Shown: positions 6,788 to 16,149, counted from the stretch's first letter. The stretch is 64,000 nucleotides of DNA from Geminocystis sp. NIES-3708 (GCF_001548095.1 NZ_AP014815.1:1983656-2047655), one strand, 5' to 3'. Translations and numbers: made by a program. Notes: generated by a model not told the origin, from the sequence alone.

Positions 6788-9580
6788 TTAATGGTTATTT
6801 TCGGTATCAGAAATTGCTAAGTTTAAAGCTAATATTTGGGTTAATAAATCATCATTTTCATCGAAATTATAAGCCTTCATTACTAACTTATCTAACTGTT
6901 GATGAAGTTGATATAATTTACTACTTGGCTCATGAAAAAAAGCATTATATAACTGCGTAATTCCCCATTGTTTTCTCTCCATTTGTTCTGTTCTATAATT
7001 ATGTAATTCTGTCATTTTCTTCCTTATTTGTTGCACAATTTTCTCAGCTTCTAAATCCCCCATAACGGCAAGATTTAACAAGGGGCTTAAGCCCTTTGCC
7101 TTGTTATTAATTACTCCTCCAGAATTAGAAGCAGAAGGGCAAATGAGGGGAAACGGGAAGGTTTCAAAACAAGTTGTATTAGTATATGCTGGAGTTTCTC
7201 CTAAAGTTGAACTTTGAGCCTTAGCCCAAATACGATGAATTTTTGATGTTAAAATACCTAAAATATAAAAATCATTAGAAGCAACAATGACTGATTTATC
7301 TCCTGCTAACCAATCAGGATAAAAAGGAATAAATACAAACCATTTAGACACTCTAGGCACAGCAAAACAGAAAGGTAAATCTTTAATTGCTGTTCGCATA
7401 TTTGGACGATAGCGTAAGAAAAGCCACCAGTTTTCTCTAGCTTTTTTATCTCTATTTTTATCTCTTTCTGGCTTAACATTTTCCCTAATATATTCAAAAG
7501 GTAATTTATAATCAGAAGCCGATTCAAGACTTAAATTATTGAAATCAATAATCCATCTATCAGGTTTTCCCTGAGGATTACTAGCTAAATTATCTCCCAT
7601 TGAAAATAGTTTAATTACTTCTTTATTTTTAGCATCTCTTTTCATAAATTCTTGGGCTTGTTTTTCCGTAATTATAAAACCTTTTCCTACGGGTAAAACT
7701 CCTTGAAAACAAAGATTTTGATTCGCTTTTATTTTCTTAGCTTGGGTAACATCAACTTCTGAAGTTAGAGAAGTATTAATACTATTTACGAACTGATTAT
7801 CTAAGATATAACTATTAGGAATAGTCTTACACCAATTAACAATACTAACATGAACGGCGGCTTCTCCTGACCATTCTTGAGTCGAAATTGCTTCATGAAT
7901 ATAACCTTTATTTTGCATAATATAATCAAGGGATGCTTTACGGCTTTTTCCTTGAGAAATAGAGTTAGTTGCTACTAATCCAGCCCTCCCATTTTCCTCT
8001 AAATTATCATGGGTAATTTTAAACCAATAACTACAAAAATCTACTGAATCTTTAACATCTTTAAACTTAGTAAATATTTTCTCTACATAATCATCGCTTA
8101 AATTTAGTCTCATGTGTTTCCCTCCTAAAAAAGGAGGATTTCCGATAATAGCATCGGCTTTTTGCCAATCAGTAAATAAAGCATCGGTACAAATTATGTT
8201 ATTATCTAAACTGTCTAAAGGTAAAGCAGGTTCAGTTAAATTAAACTTATCAATTGCCACTTTTCTAGCTATCATTAAAGTAACTTTTGCTAACTCTACT
8301 GCAAAGGGGTTAATGTCCATACCATAAAACTGATTTGGAGTAACAAAACTGAGATTAGTTTGTACATTTTTACCTTTACTTTTACTAGCAATTTTATCTA
8401 ATAATAACTGTTCAATTCTCTTTAATTCTTGATAGGCAACGTATAAAAAATTACCACTACCACAGGCAGGATCTAATACTTTATAATCTTGTAATTGAAT
8501 TTGTAAATTAGTCAAATCTTTGATGGTATTTGCACTGTCGATTAATTCCTCCCAATATTTGCTGATGGTGGGGCGTATAATTTTCATAATATCCGCTTCA
8601 GAGGTGTAGTGCATCCCGTAACTATGTCTTTCTTGGGCGTTAACAGTGCCTTCAAAAATGTTACCAAAAATTGCAGGACGTATTTTACTCCAATCTTGCT
8701 TCGCAACGGTGACTAAAATATCTAATTCTGGTTTAGTTAATTCAATGGCTTCTACGGTAGCGAATAAACCACCGTTAAAGTATTCCACCCCTTGATATTT
8801 TCCCGTTGGTGTTACTCCTTTATTATTCATTTCTCGAAATAAACCACCCAACACATCATAACTATTCGCCCCTTCTAGGCATTCTTCCACGCAACGAATA
8901 AACAGATTATTCGGTAATAAGCCTCTGTCTTCGGCAAACATCCCCAAGACGCATTGCAAAATAAATCTTTGTATTTTTAATGTGTGATTATTAGAATTAC
9001 TTTCACCCCCTAACTCTCTCTCCCACTGGCGAGAAGGAGTAAGACGTTTTTGTAGGATTTGGAATAATTCCCCTAGTCGTCGCCCTGCTTTTTCGGTGAC
9101 ATCCACTTGATTATTTTTAAAAATTGGCTTACTCTCACTCCTTGCCATGAAGTTAAAAGCCGAATCTCTTATCACTAAATCGGCGATCGCCACAACATCT
9201 ACAGGTTCATCTAATTGTAAGTCAAAGTCGAAAATCCAAAATTCATCAAAGTTGCATAAAATGACGTATCGAGGGCGATTTGGCACTAATCTTGACCAAT
9301 ATTCAAAGGCTTGAGGATAATGTTTAGATAAGTCTTCTCCTCGTTTTTTCATCTCGATTAATAACTTGGGTTTCCAAACTAAATCAGCAAAACCTGTATT
9401 TTTCTTTTTACTGCCTTTTTTTATGGCTTCTTCGTATTTCGCCCCCGCTTCTAATGCACCATCATAACCAAAAGCCTGAAAAAATCTGTCTAAAAATATT
9501 TGTGCTTCTTTTCTTTCTTGTCCTGTTATATGTTCTTTACAAAAGTTAATAAAAGTTTGCAGATTTTCTTTTGTGGTCAT
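6788..9580 (-). CDS. type IIG/IIL restriction-modification enzyme (MmeI-like)
   Basis: A 930-residue single-chain enzyme. The N-terminus has a PD-(D/E)xK-type nuclease core: GFADLVW (D66) followed by LIEMKKRG (E76, K78). A helical connector leads to an N6-adenine methyltransferase: VLDPACGSGNFLYVAY (SAM motif I, residues 369-384), YGMDINPFAVELAK, and ADAIIGNPPFLGG with the NPPF catalytic motif at 482-485. The C-terminal third should hold the target recognition domain. Such enzymes cut DNA on one side of their site and methylate one strand for protection. No separate methylase, specificity subunit or nuclease is adjacent, consistent with a self-contained system. All motifs look intact. The recognition sequence cannot be read from the protein. 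Confidence 0.88.
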   Translation of the reverse strand: MTTKENLQTFINFCKEHITGQERKEAQIFLDRFFQAFGYDGALEAGAKYEEAIKKGSKKKNTGFADLVWKPKLLIEMKKRGEDLSKHYPQAFEYWSRLVPNRPRYVILCNFDEFWIFDFDLQLDEPVDVVAIADLVIRDSAFNFMARSESKPIFKNNQVDVTEKAGRRLGELFQILQKRLTPSRQWERELGGESNSNNHTLKIQRFILQCVLGMFAEDRGLLPNNLFIRCVEECLEGANSYDVLGGLFREMNNKGVTPTGKYQGVEYFNGGLFATVEAIELTKPELDILVTVAKQDWSKIRPAIFGNIFEGTVNAQERHSYGMHYTSEADIMKIIRPTISKYWEELIDSANTIKDLTNLQIQLQDYKVLDPACGSGNFLYVAYQELKRIEQLLLDKIASKSKGKNVQTNLSFVTPNQFYGMDINPFAVELAKVTLMIARKVAIDKFNLTEPALPLDSLDNNIICTDALFTDWQKADAIIGNPPFLGGKHMRLNLSDDYVEKIFTKFKDVKDSVDFCSYWFKITHDNLEENGRAGLVATNSISQGKSRKASLDYIMQNKGYIHEAISTQEWSGEAAVHVSIVNWCKTIPNSYILDNQFVNSINTSLTSEVDVTQAKKIKANQNLCFQGVLPVGKGFIITEKQAQEFMKRDAKNKEVIKLFSMGDNLASNPQGKPDRWIIDFNNLSLESASDYKLPFEYIRENVKPERDKNRDKKARENWWLFLRYRPNMRTAIKDLPFCFAVPRVSKWFVFIPFYPDWLAGDKSVIVASNDFYILGILTSKIHRIWAKAQSSTLGETPAYTNTTCFETFPFPLICPSASNSGGVINNKAKGLSPLLNLAVMGDLEAEKIVQQIRKKMTELHNYRTEQMERKQWGITQLYNAFFHEPSSKLYQLHQQLDKLVMKAYNFDENDDLLTQILALNLAISDTENNH

Positions 9581-9644
9581 TATTTCAACATAAATGATTA
9601 TATAAGATTAATTCTTTAATACTAAGGCTTTTATCTTCAACAAC

Positions 9645-9674
9645 AAAAAAAAAGGAAGCATAACGCCTCCTTTT
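9645..9674 (-). terminator. rho-independent terminator after HLIP gene
   Basis: Read on the minus strand, AAAAGGAGGC-GTTAT-GCTTCCTTTT forms a 10-bp stem with one G-T pair and a 5-base loop, followed by a run of T. It ends the small HLIP gene at 9735-9878. Confidence 0.8.
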
Positions 9675-9678
9675 AGGT

Positions 9679-9696
9679 GCTGGAAACTTATCCAGC
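9679..9696 (-). other. small hairpin downstream of HLIP gene
   Basis: GCTGGA and TCCAGC are separated by 6 bases, giving a perfect 6-bp stem about 40 bp after the HLIP stop codon and just before the main terminator. It could protect the 3' end of a short, abundant mRNA. Confidence 0.45.
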
Positions 9697-9734
9697 CGAT
9701 GATATTTAATTAGTAAATAAGATAATTTCGTTGA

Positions 9735-9878
9735 TTACATTAAGCCTAGTTGGGCTAAAATGCCTTTTCCAGTTAATAATTCAGTAGCAATTCCGATTAC
9801 AAATCCCAACATTGCTAAACGACCATTCCAGTTTTCAGCAAAGGGGGTAAAACCGGCTTTAGATTCTTTGTTTTCCAT
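9735..9878 (-). CDS. high light-inducible protein (HLIP/SCP), 47 residues
   Basis: A short gene encoding 47 residues. The sequence AENWNGRLAMLGFVIGIATE carries the chlorophyll-binding ExxNGRxAMxGF motif of the LHC superfamily in a single membrane helix (residues 15-35). The stop is at 9735-9737, and CAGGAGA lies eight bases before ATG 9878. HLIPs sit in the thylakoid membrane, bind chlorophyll and beta-carotene, and protect photosystem II assembly intermediates and chlorophyll synthase under strong light. The gene has its own terminator and is divergent from a CYP38-like gene 230 bp away, also linked to PSII assembly. Induction by high light is expected from the family. Confidence 0.93.
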   Translation of the reverse strand: MENKESKAGFTPFAENWNGRLAMLGFVIGIATELLTGKGILAQLGLM

Positions 9879-10108
9879 GATGAGTCTCCTGATAGTATTA
9901 AAATTGCGTTTATGTCAATTAATCTATAAATAGCTTAACATAAAATTTTAAACTTAACAACAAAACTTTACATTAAGAAAAAAGAATAAAACGTTTCCCA
10001 AAATAAGGCTTAGTCATGACATCAGGAAATAACTCTCAAGATTAAAACCTAACTTTTTTGTGAAATAATGAGCTATAGAAGATTTATCACAAATTTTAAA
10101 ATATAAAT
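9879..10108. promoter_or_regulatory. divergent promoter region between HLIP and CYP38-like genes
   Basis: This 230-bp spacer must hold both promoters. Three TTAACA/TTTACA-like hexamers (about 9932-9975) recall half-sites of the HLR1 element bound by RpaB at light-regulated genes. Their spacing is not the 10-bp start-to-start of classical HLR1, so the match is only suggestive. Confidence 0.35.
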
Positions 10109-11230
10109 ATGATAGTTAATCAATGGAAACGGATATTAAAAATAACGATTACAACATTTTTGATTCTGATAGTTGCGATTGCTTTTAATCCTTTAGGGTT
10201 ACAAACCGCTCAAGCAGAAAATGTTAGAAAAAGTGTTTTAGCCCAAGGAGATGCTATTACTGATCCTGAAGCGATTTTAAGATATGCTTTACCCATAGAT
10301 AATGATATTATTAGACAAATTCAAGAAAATATTGAGAAAATTGCCAAAAATTTACGTTCAAAACGTTGGGCATTAGTAAAAAAAGAAATTAAAAATGCAG
10401 CTTTTTTGTTAAAGTTACATCAAGATGACTTAATAAGCAGTTTCCCTGAAACATTACAGTCTAAAGCTAAAGAATTAGTCATTGCCGTGACAGAAGATGT
10501 CTCAAAATTACAAGAATTAGCAGAAAAAGAAGATAGAGAGCAAATTTATCTTGTCAGAGCCAGAATTTTAGATAATATCACAGAACTAGAAGAAGATATG
10601 GTAACAGGTTATCCTTTTACTGTACCCAAAGAATATGCTAATTTACCGCAATTATTAGGTAGAGCAAAAGTAGAAGTAAAAACTACTCAAGGAAATTTAG
10701 TTATTGTTGTTGATGGTTATAGTGCACCTGTTACAGGTGGTAACTTTGTTGATTTGGTGGAGCGTAAATTCTATGACGGCTTACCTTTTAATCGTGCAGA
10801 AGACTACTATGTACTACAGACAGGAGATCCTGAAGGAGAAGAAGAGGGTTTTATTGATCCTAAAACGAATAAGTACAGATCTATTCCTTTAGAAATCCTT
10901 GTTAAAGGAGAATCTGAACCTATTTATGGATTTACCACAGAAGATATAGGAATGTATTTAGCCCAACCAGTGTTACCATTTAATGCTTTTGGTGCAGTAG
11001 CTTTAGCACGTCCTACGACTGATGCTAATGGTGGTTCATCTCAGTTTTTCTTCTTCAAATTTGATACAGAAGTAACCCCTCCGGGATATAACTTAATGGA
11101 TGGAAGATTTGCCGTCTTTGGTTATGTTACTGAAGGGGAAGAAGTCTTAAACAAATTAACTGCTGAAGACAAAATTATCTCAATGAATATTATTGAAGGT
11201 AAAGAAAATCTAGTCCAACCTGTTCAATAG
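10109..11230 (+). CDS. CYP38/TLP40-like lumenal cyclophilin-fold protein
   Basis: This 373-residue protein has an N-terminal signal peptide (hydrophobic residues 9-30, TAQA at about 31-35) for export to the thylakoid lumen or periplasm. It then has a helical bundle (residues 55-165) and a C-terminal cyclophilin-type domain starting near KVEVKTTQGNLVIVVDGYSAP. This two-part layout is that of plant CYP38/TLP40 and Synechocystis Sll0408, which help assemble photosystem II. Family members usually lack PPIase activity; here the canonical FHRVIxGFMxQGGD is changed to FNRAEDYYVLQTGDP, fitting a non-catalytic fold. It is divergent from the HLIP gene. The stop codon lies at the start of a 7-bp tandem repeat. 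Confidence 0.88.
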   Translation: MIVNQWKRILKITITTFLILIVAIAFNPLGLQTAQAENVRKSVLAQGDAITDPEAILRYALPIDNDIIRQIQENIEKIAKNLRSKRWALVKKEIKNAAFLLKLHQDDLISSFPETLQSKAKELVIAVTEDVSKLQELAEKEDREQIYLVRARILDNITELEEDMVTGYPFTVPKEYANLPQLLGRAKVEVKTTQGNLVIVVDGYSAPVTGGNFVDLVERKFYDGLPFNRAEDYYVLQTGDPEGEEEGFIDPKTNKYRSIPLEILVKGESEPIYGFTTEDIGMYLAQPVLPFNAFGAVALARPTTDANGGSSQFFFFKFDTEVTPPGYNLMDGRFAVFGYVTEGEEVLNKLTAEDKIISMNIIEGKENLVQPVQ

Positions 11231-11279
11231 TTAATAGTTAATAGTTAATAGTTAATAGTTAATAGTTAATAGTTAATAG
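11226..11279. repeat. tandem TTAATAG heptamer, seven perfect copies
   Basis: Seven exact copies of TTAATAG occupy 11231-11279, with a partial copy (CAATAG) before them that includes the TAG stop codon of the CYP38-like gene. The unit contains TAATAG, so stop codons occur in two frames. This is a likely slippage hot spot. Confidence 0.95.
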
Positions 11280-11341
11280 ACATCTACTTAAATTTCTTTT
11301 TAACTTATGAAAAAGTCTAATTGCTAATTAATTATTAATTA

Positions 11342-11929
11342 TTAATTCTCCTCATATTCTTCAAATAATAATTCTTCAAGAATCCAGCTTAATTCTTCTT
11401 CCTCCGCTTGGAATACTTCAATTTTTCCTAATTTTTTCCTTTCCCCTACAAACAAAATAGGAGTTAAAGGAGTACAAATATTGTATTTTTGTTCTAGGCA
11501 ATAAAAACTAGCTAAAAACTGTAATTCTTCGGGTTCGATTTCTGATATATGTTCTTCAATTTCAAGACTAATAATATTATTTTCTTCGAGGGGAGGTAAT
11601 TCACCACTGGCGGATAAGATAAAACCAGTACGTTTTAAGAAAAGATTTAATTCTCCTAATACTGCTTTGGCATCATCGAAAATAGCTTCAATTTCGTCAC
11701 TATCTTCTACCATGATGGTTTCGGCGTATTCTTCATCATCAGTGTTGATTTCTTCAGTGAGAATTACAATGGCTAAGTCGATAGGCATTAACAAGACATA
11801 GTTTTTGCCATCATACTCGATTTCGTTTTCGACGTAACAATCTAGTGATCGCCCTTCTTCATCATAAATAGTGACAATCTCGTTATCATCGTAAAGCCCA
11901 CTTTCAGAAGAAAATTGGGAGGAAGACAT
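11342..11929 (-). CDS. DUF3727 (DUF1292-like) protein
   Basis: A 195-residue acidic protein. Residues 15-75 (DNEIVTIYDEEGRSLDCYVE, then YVLLMPIDLAIVIL) resemble DUF1292, and the C-terminal half (KRTGFILSASGELPPLEE, ICTPLTPILFVGERK) is typical of the cyanobacterial/plastid DUF3727 family. No catalytic residues stand out. The very acidic segment around residues 60-85 (TEEINTDDEEYAETIMVEDS) is striking. The protein is soluble and probably cytoplasmic. The family is conserved in oxygenic phototrophs, but its function is not known to me. It is monocistronic here. Confidence 0.8.
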   Translation of the reverse strand: MSSSQFSSESGLYDDNEIVTIYDEEGRSLDCYVENEIEYDGKNYVLLMPIDLAIVILTEEINTDDEEYAETIMVEDSDEIEAIFDDAKAVLGELNLFLKRTGFILSASGELPPLEENNIISLEIEEHISEIEPEELQFLASFYCLEQKYNICTPLTPILFVGERKKLGKIEVFQAEEEELSWILEELLFEEYEEN

Positions 11930-12091
11930 AATTAGTTTCAGCTAAAATTTAGATTAAAGTTAGTTTGTAAAATTCAGAATATCATGGTTTGAGACATTAT
12001 TATAAATAAGTTTGTTAGTTTCTATGGGGGTAATGGTAATAAATAAGTAGATGTTTTTCGTAGCATCAATTTACGCCCTTGTTAAGTATAT

Positions 12092-12886
12092 TTAAAATGA
12101 CAATATATCTTTTTGTAATCTTTTAACAGTCACTACATCAGTTAAATTGTATTGTAAGGGAGTAATAGTAATATAATTTTCTTTATTAGCTTGAACATCT
12201 GTGGGTAAATCAGGTGGTAAGTAAATGTGTTCTGGTTGCTCAATTTCTTCTACTAATTCTCCTGCTAACCAATAATAGCTTCTCCCTCTAGGATCAAGTC
12301 TTTTTTGAAAATTCTCAATATAACGTCTAATACCTTGACGAGTAATTTTCACTCCTGCAATGTCATTTTCCGCTATAGGAGGAATATTTACATTTAGTAA
12401 TGTGGCTTCAGGGAAGGGATTTTCCGTTAGTTGTTGGATTAATCTTACGGCATAATTAGCTGCGGGTTGAAATTCTTTTTTAGTAAAACTAGCTAGACTA
12501 AAAGCAATACTTGTAATACCATCGATTGTACCTTCCATAGCGGCGGAAACTGTACCCGAATATAGTATATCAGTGCCTAAATTAGAACCTTGATTAATGC
12601 CTGAAAGGACAAAATCAGGTTTTTCTTGAAGTACAGCACTTAAGCCCAATTTAACACAATCTGAAGGTGTACCAGAACATGACCAAGCTGTAACTTCTGG
12701 GGCGAAAATTCCTTCAATAATATCCGCACGAATGGGATGATGAAGGGTTAAACCATGTCCTGTAGCAGATCTTTCTCGATCTGGAGCAACGACTGTAACT
12801 CTATGTCCATGATGAGCCATCGTATTAGCTAAAGTACGAATACCGAGGGCAAAAATGCCATCATCGTTACTAATTAAAATGTGCAT
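12092..12886 (-). CDS. surE: 5'/3'-nucleotidase SurE
   Basis: This 264-residue protein is full length for SurE. The N-terminus [16 protein letters not shown] gives the metal-binding D8/D9, [14 protein letters not shown] gives S40, and [11 protein letters not shown] gives N98, completing the metal site. SurE is a cytoplasmic acid phosphatase that dephosphorylates nucleoside monophosphates and is linked to stationary-phase survival. The start at ATG 12886 is unambiguous. The ABC-2 permease gene begins about 830 bp downstream in the minus direction but shows no functional link. Confidence 0.95.
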   Translation of the reverse strand: MHILISNDDGIFALGIRTLANTMAHHGHRVTVVAPDRERSATGHGLTLHHPIRADIIEGIFAPEVTAWSCSGTPSDCVKLGLSAVLQEKPDFVLSGINQGSNLGTDILYSGTVSAAMEGTIDGITSIAFSLASFTKKEFQPAANYAVRLIQQLTENPFPEATLLNVNIPPIAENDIAGVKITRQGIRRYIENFQKRLDPRGRSYYWLAGELVEEIEQPEHIYLPPDLPTDVQANKENYITITPLQYNLTDVVTVKRLQKDILSF

Positions 12887-12948
12887 TTTTATTTAAGTAA
12901 TACATAAAGGAAAGATAAAAAGTATGATAATTTGTCAATTATTAATTA

Positions 12949-13722
12949 TTAAAGTGTTTTCTCTGATTTTATCATTTTTTCATAACAGCACCATCCTAAT
13001 AATATCATGGTAATAGCAAATATAATTAGGAAGAAAAAATGACCTTGAATTTCATCAAAATATTTTCCTTTTCCCCATACATCAATTAAAGCCTCATTCA
13101 TGTGAAAAATAGGGTTAAACTGTGCTATTTTTAAAAGTTTTTCAGGAAATAAAGAACTAGGAAAAAAAGTTCCTCCAAGAATTAACAAAGGTACACCAAA
13201 AGTTGCAACTATAGTATTAACATCTTCTGTTCTTTTTGCTAATTGAGTTCCTAAAATAAATCCTAAACCAACATAACTAATAATACTTAAAAAGATGATA
13301 ACGAAACCTAAAATTATTGAACCTGAGATATATTTTCCTGAGAAAAAAAGTAAACCATAAACTAAAATTGTTTGCAAAATACCGATGAAAAAATGAGCAA
13401 AAAAAATACCAAAAAAATAAGAAATTCCAGACAATGGTGAAATAAATAAACGTTTGAGAGTTTTTTGTTCTCTTTCAGCAACAATAGTAGCAATAGTACC
13501 TCCTAAACAGCTAAAAAATAATGCAGCACCGATAAGACTAGATGGAGCTGATATTTTCATCGCTAAAGTAGTTGTTATTTTTGCTCTTTCGGCAATGATA
13601 TAACTATTAATTAACAAGATAAAAATAGGAAAAATCATCCAAAAAATAATACTTCTTTTTCTAGTAAATAACTCTCTTAAAATTCTTTCTGTTACTGCTA
13701 ATGTTTGAGCAAAATATTCCAT
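12949..13722 (-). CDS. ABC-2 type transporter permease
   Basis: A 257-residue membrane protein with six predicted hydrophobic segments. It starts with a cytoplasmic helix (AQTLAVTERILRELFTRKRS), then has the typical ABC-2 features: the IVAEREQKTLKRLFISPLS loop at about residues 81-99, and LAKRTEDVNTIVATFGVPLLILGGTFFP in the second half. It would pair with an ATP-binding subunit to export a substrate such as a lipid, glycan or drug. No ATPase gene is adjacent, so the partner must be encoded elsewhere. The substrate is unknown. Confidence 0.85.
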   Translation of the reverse strand: MEYFAQTLAVTERILRELFTRKRSIIFWMIFPIFILLINSYIIAERAKITTTLAMKISAPSSLIGAALFFSCLGGTIATIVAEREQKTLKRLFISPLSGISYFFGIFFAHFFIGILQTILVYGLLFFSGKYISGSIILGFVIIFLSIISYVGLGFILGTQLAKRTEDVNTIVATFGVPLLILGGTFFPSSLFPEKLLKIAQFNPIFHMNEALIDVWGKGKYFDEIQGHFFFLIIFAITMILLGWCCYEKMIKSEKTL

Positions 13723-13889
13723 TATTTATTAACTATTAACACAAATTAATATAATTTTTTTACTAACTATAAATACATTGATTCTAAATCATTTATTCAT
13801 AATTAAAGATTAAAAGATTCATTGAAGATAATAAAATATAAATTTTAACGACTATTAACTATTGCCAATCGTTAATTATTAATTACCAA

Positions 13890-14258
13890 CTATCCTTGAG
13901 AATCTCGACGACCTAAATCATAAACAGCAGAAGAAATACAAGCTAAAATACCAATACTAATAGACCAATTCCTGCCTAAAGTTAATTCTACTAACCAATT
14001 AGCAATAATACCAATAATTAGAAAAGGAATAATACTCATAAAAGAAGCTAAAAAAGCATTTTGTGATTCTTTATCTTTGCGAGTGCGTTTAAACTCTGCA
14101 TCGGAAGTATATAAAAAACGTTGTGCAAAATTAAACCAATGATCTAATTTATCAATAATAGATTCTCTAAGGTTAGCTAAACAGATATATAAAGCTAAAC
14201 ACCAAAGACAACTACCCGCAATAATGGTTGTATTGATTTCCCAAGAGAATAACTCCAT
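13890..14258 (-). CDS. hypothetical membrane protein
   Basis: A 122-residue protein with three predicted membrane segments (about residues 10-28, 75-92 and 97-115). A cytoplasmic basic loop (DAEFKRTRKDKESQNAF) lies between the first and second. The C-terminus ends in YDLGRRDSQG. I recognise no family. It lies between the ABC-2 permease and amidase genes in the same direction, with 30-170 bp gaps, so co-transcription with the amidase is possible but unproven. Confidence 0.6.
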   Translation of the reverse strand: MELFSWEINTTIIAGSCLWCLALYICLANLRESIIDKLDHWFNFAQRFLYTSDAEFKRTRKDKESQNAFLASFMSIIPFLIIGIIANWLVELTLGRNWSISIGILACISSAVYDLGRRDSQG

Positions 14259-14291
14259 AATTTTTTTTTAATAAGTTTTTTGAGAATTATA

Positions 14292-15695
14292 TTATAAAGT
14301 AATTAGGGAAGGCTTATATTGAGCATAATTAATGATTTTTTCTAATTGATAAGCTAATTGTAATATAGTTGCTTCATCTGTTGGTTTCCCGACTAATTGA
14401 ACTCCTATGGGAATACCTTGCTCTGTGAATCCTGTAGGAATAGCGATGGCAGGTTGTCCTGTAGCATTAAAAGGGGGACAAGGAGTAATCCAATCAATAA
14501 TACTTTGTAAAGTATTTTCGGGAGATAAGTCTGCCCATGTATCAACTTTAATGGCAGGTTTTAGATAAGTAGGTAATAGTAAAACGTCAAAATCATCAAA
14601 AAAAGCAATTATTTGGCGAGAAATCATCTGCACTTGATGTAGTGCTCGTAAATAATTTCCTAAATCTTGAGAACGTTCTCTTAACCAACGATTCATGGGT
14701 GTAAGTATTTGTTCAGGAAAACCAGAACCTGTAATACTAGATTGCCAAATAGTAACAAAAGGTTCAACCAAAGAGGTAAAATCAGGACAAGCGTCTGTTA
14801 AAATATGTCCCATATCTTCTAAATGATGAGCAATCTTTTCAACTTGTTGTTTTATAATCTCATCAGCTTTACCACCAGGTAAAATAGAAGTGGCAAAGGC
14901 AATTTTTAATTTTTCTGTTTCTTGAGTAATACCATCTAAAAAAGAATTCTTGGGATTTGGCAACCAATAAGGATCACCTGTAACATATCCTGAAATAACA
15001 TCCAGTAAAGCCGCACTATCAGCTACAGTGCGACTAAGACAGCCATGAGTACCAATGCCCCCTTGATAATCCCCTACTGGTGCGTTAGAAACCCTACCCC
15101 GTGAAGGTTTTAATCCTACTAAACCACAACAAAAAGCTGGACCTCTCACTGAACCACCACCATCAGATCCATGTGCTACAGGAATTAATCCAGCCGCTAC
15201 TGCCGCCGCCGCCCCACCACTAGAGCCACCAGAAGTATATTCTAAATCCCATGGATTCCGACAAGGGGGTAAGCCAATAGATTCTGTATAAGGTAAAGAG
15301 CCTAATTCAGAGGTAGATGTTTTACCAAGAATAATAAAACCGCTTTGTTTGATTTTTTTCACAATACCGCAATCATATTCTGCAATTTTATCTTTAATAA
15401 AACCATTACCATAAGCAATAGGCATTCCTTCAACGGGATATAAATCTTTAATGGCGGTAGGAATACCAAAAAAGATAGGTAAAGTGGATGTATCTTGAGT
15501 TTTACCTAAAATTTCTGTTTTTATTTTTGCTTCTTCAATGGCATTTTCTATGGCTACATAAGCAAAACTACCAAGTTGAGAATCTATTAGATTAATTCTT
15601 TCTCCATAAAATTGGATTAATTCTAAGGGAGAAATTTCTTTGCGGTGGATTAAGTTACTTAAATCTAAAGCAGAACTAAATTCTAAGTTTTTCAT
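14292..15695 (-). CDS. amidase signature family hydrolase
   Basis: A 467-residue enzyme with the full Ser-cisSer-Lys triad: K83 in IPTAIKDLYP, the cis-Ser S158 in YTSGGSSGGAAAAVAAG, and the nucleophile S182 in HGSDGGGSVRGPA. It hydrolyses a carboxamide to acid and ammonia in the cytoplasm. It resembles GatA in the core but is shorter and stands alone, without gatB/gatC, so it is more likely a catabolic amidase than the tRNA-dependent amidotransferase subunit. The substrate is not identifiable. The C-terminal motif CPPFNATGQPAIAIPTGF is typical of the family. Confidence 0.88.
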   Translation of the reverse strand: MKNLEFSSALDLSNLIHRKEISPLELIQFYGERINLIDSQLGSFAYVAIENAIEEAKIKTEILGKTQDTSTLPIFFGIPTAIKDLYPVEGMPIAYGNGFIKDKIAEYDCGIVKKIKQSGFIILGKTSTSELGSLPYTESIGLPPCRNPWDLEYTSGGSSGGAAAAVAAGLIPVAHGSDGGGSVRGPAFCCGLVGLKPSRGRVSNAPVGDYQGGIGTHGCLSRTVADSAALLDVISGYVTGDPYWLPNPKNSFLDGITQETEKLKIAFATSILPGGKADEIIKQQVEKIAHHLEDMGHILTDACPDFTSLVEPFVTIWQSSITGSGFPEQILTPMNRWLRERSQDLGNYLRALHQVQMISRQIIAFFDDFDVLLLPTYLKPAIKVDTWADLSPENTLQSIIDWITPCPPFNATGQPAIAIPTGFTEQGIPIGVQLVGKPTDEATILQLAYQLEKIINYAQYKPSLITL

Positions 15696-15774
15696 AAATT
15701 ATTTTTGGAAAATTATTTATACTGTGATTGAGGTTATTCGCTTTTATCTGTATTGTCAATCATAATCAAATCTT

Positions 15775-16149
15775 ATGCTACAAACAAAGACAACTATGAA
15801 ATATTTATCCCCAATTATTTGGTTACTTATCTCTCTTTTTTTTAGTAATACGGCTCAAGCAGAAACATTACCATCAGCTTCAGAAGTTGGTAATTTTTTC
15901 GGCACTTATATGTGTGAATCATTGATAACAAAAGGGAATATGGATGATGATAAAATTATGGAACAATTTGCAGAAGATTTAATTCTCAAATATGGAGAAG
16001 AAACAACCCTGAAATTAATAGATAAAATGGAGTTGAGCGAAAAGAGCTTAGAAAGTGATAGCTATGGAATTAATTTAATGAAAGGTGCTTTTAATCATAT
16101 TATCAACAATGATCCTTGTTTTAAGATCTTTGTCGAACAAGTATTTTAA
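15775..16149 (+). CDS. small exported hypothetical protein
   Basis: A 124-residue protein, or 117 residues if translation starts at the second ATG (15796). That second Met fits a signal peptide better: MKYLSPIIWLLISLFFSNTA followed by QAE, with cleavage expected after AQA. The mature part is helical with two cysteines (YMCESL and NDPCFK) that could form a disulfide in the periplasm or lumen. No family is recognised. The gene is divergent from the amidase and followed by a GST gene 140 bp away. Confidence 0.65.
   Translation: MLQTKTTMKYLSPIIWLLISLFFSNTAQAETLPSASEVGNFFGTYMCESLITKGNMDDDKIMEQFAEDLILKYGEETTLKLIDKMELSEKSLESDSYGINLMKGAFNHIINNDPCFKIFVEQVF

Noticed and set aside
11231-11279. Possible CRISPR array
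   Set aside because: The repeat unit is only 7 bases and there are no spacers; it is a simple tandem repeat.
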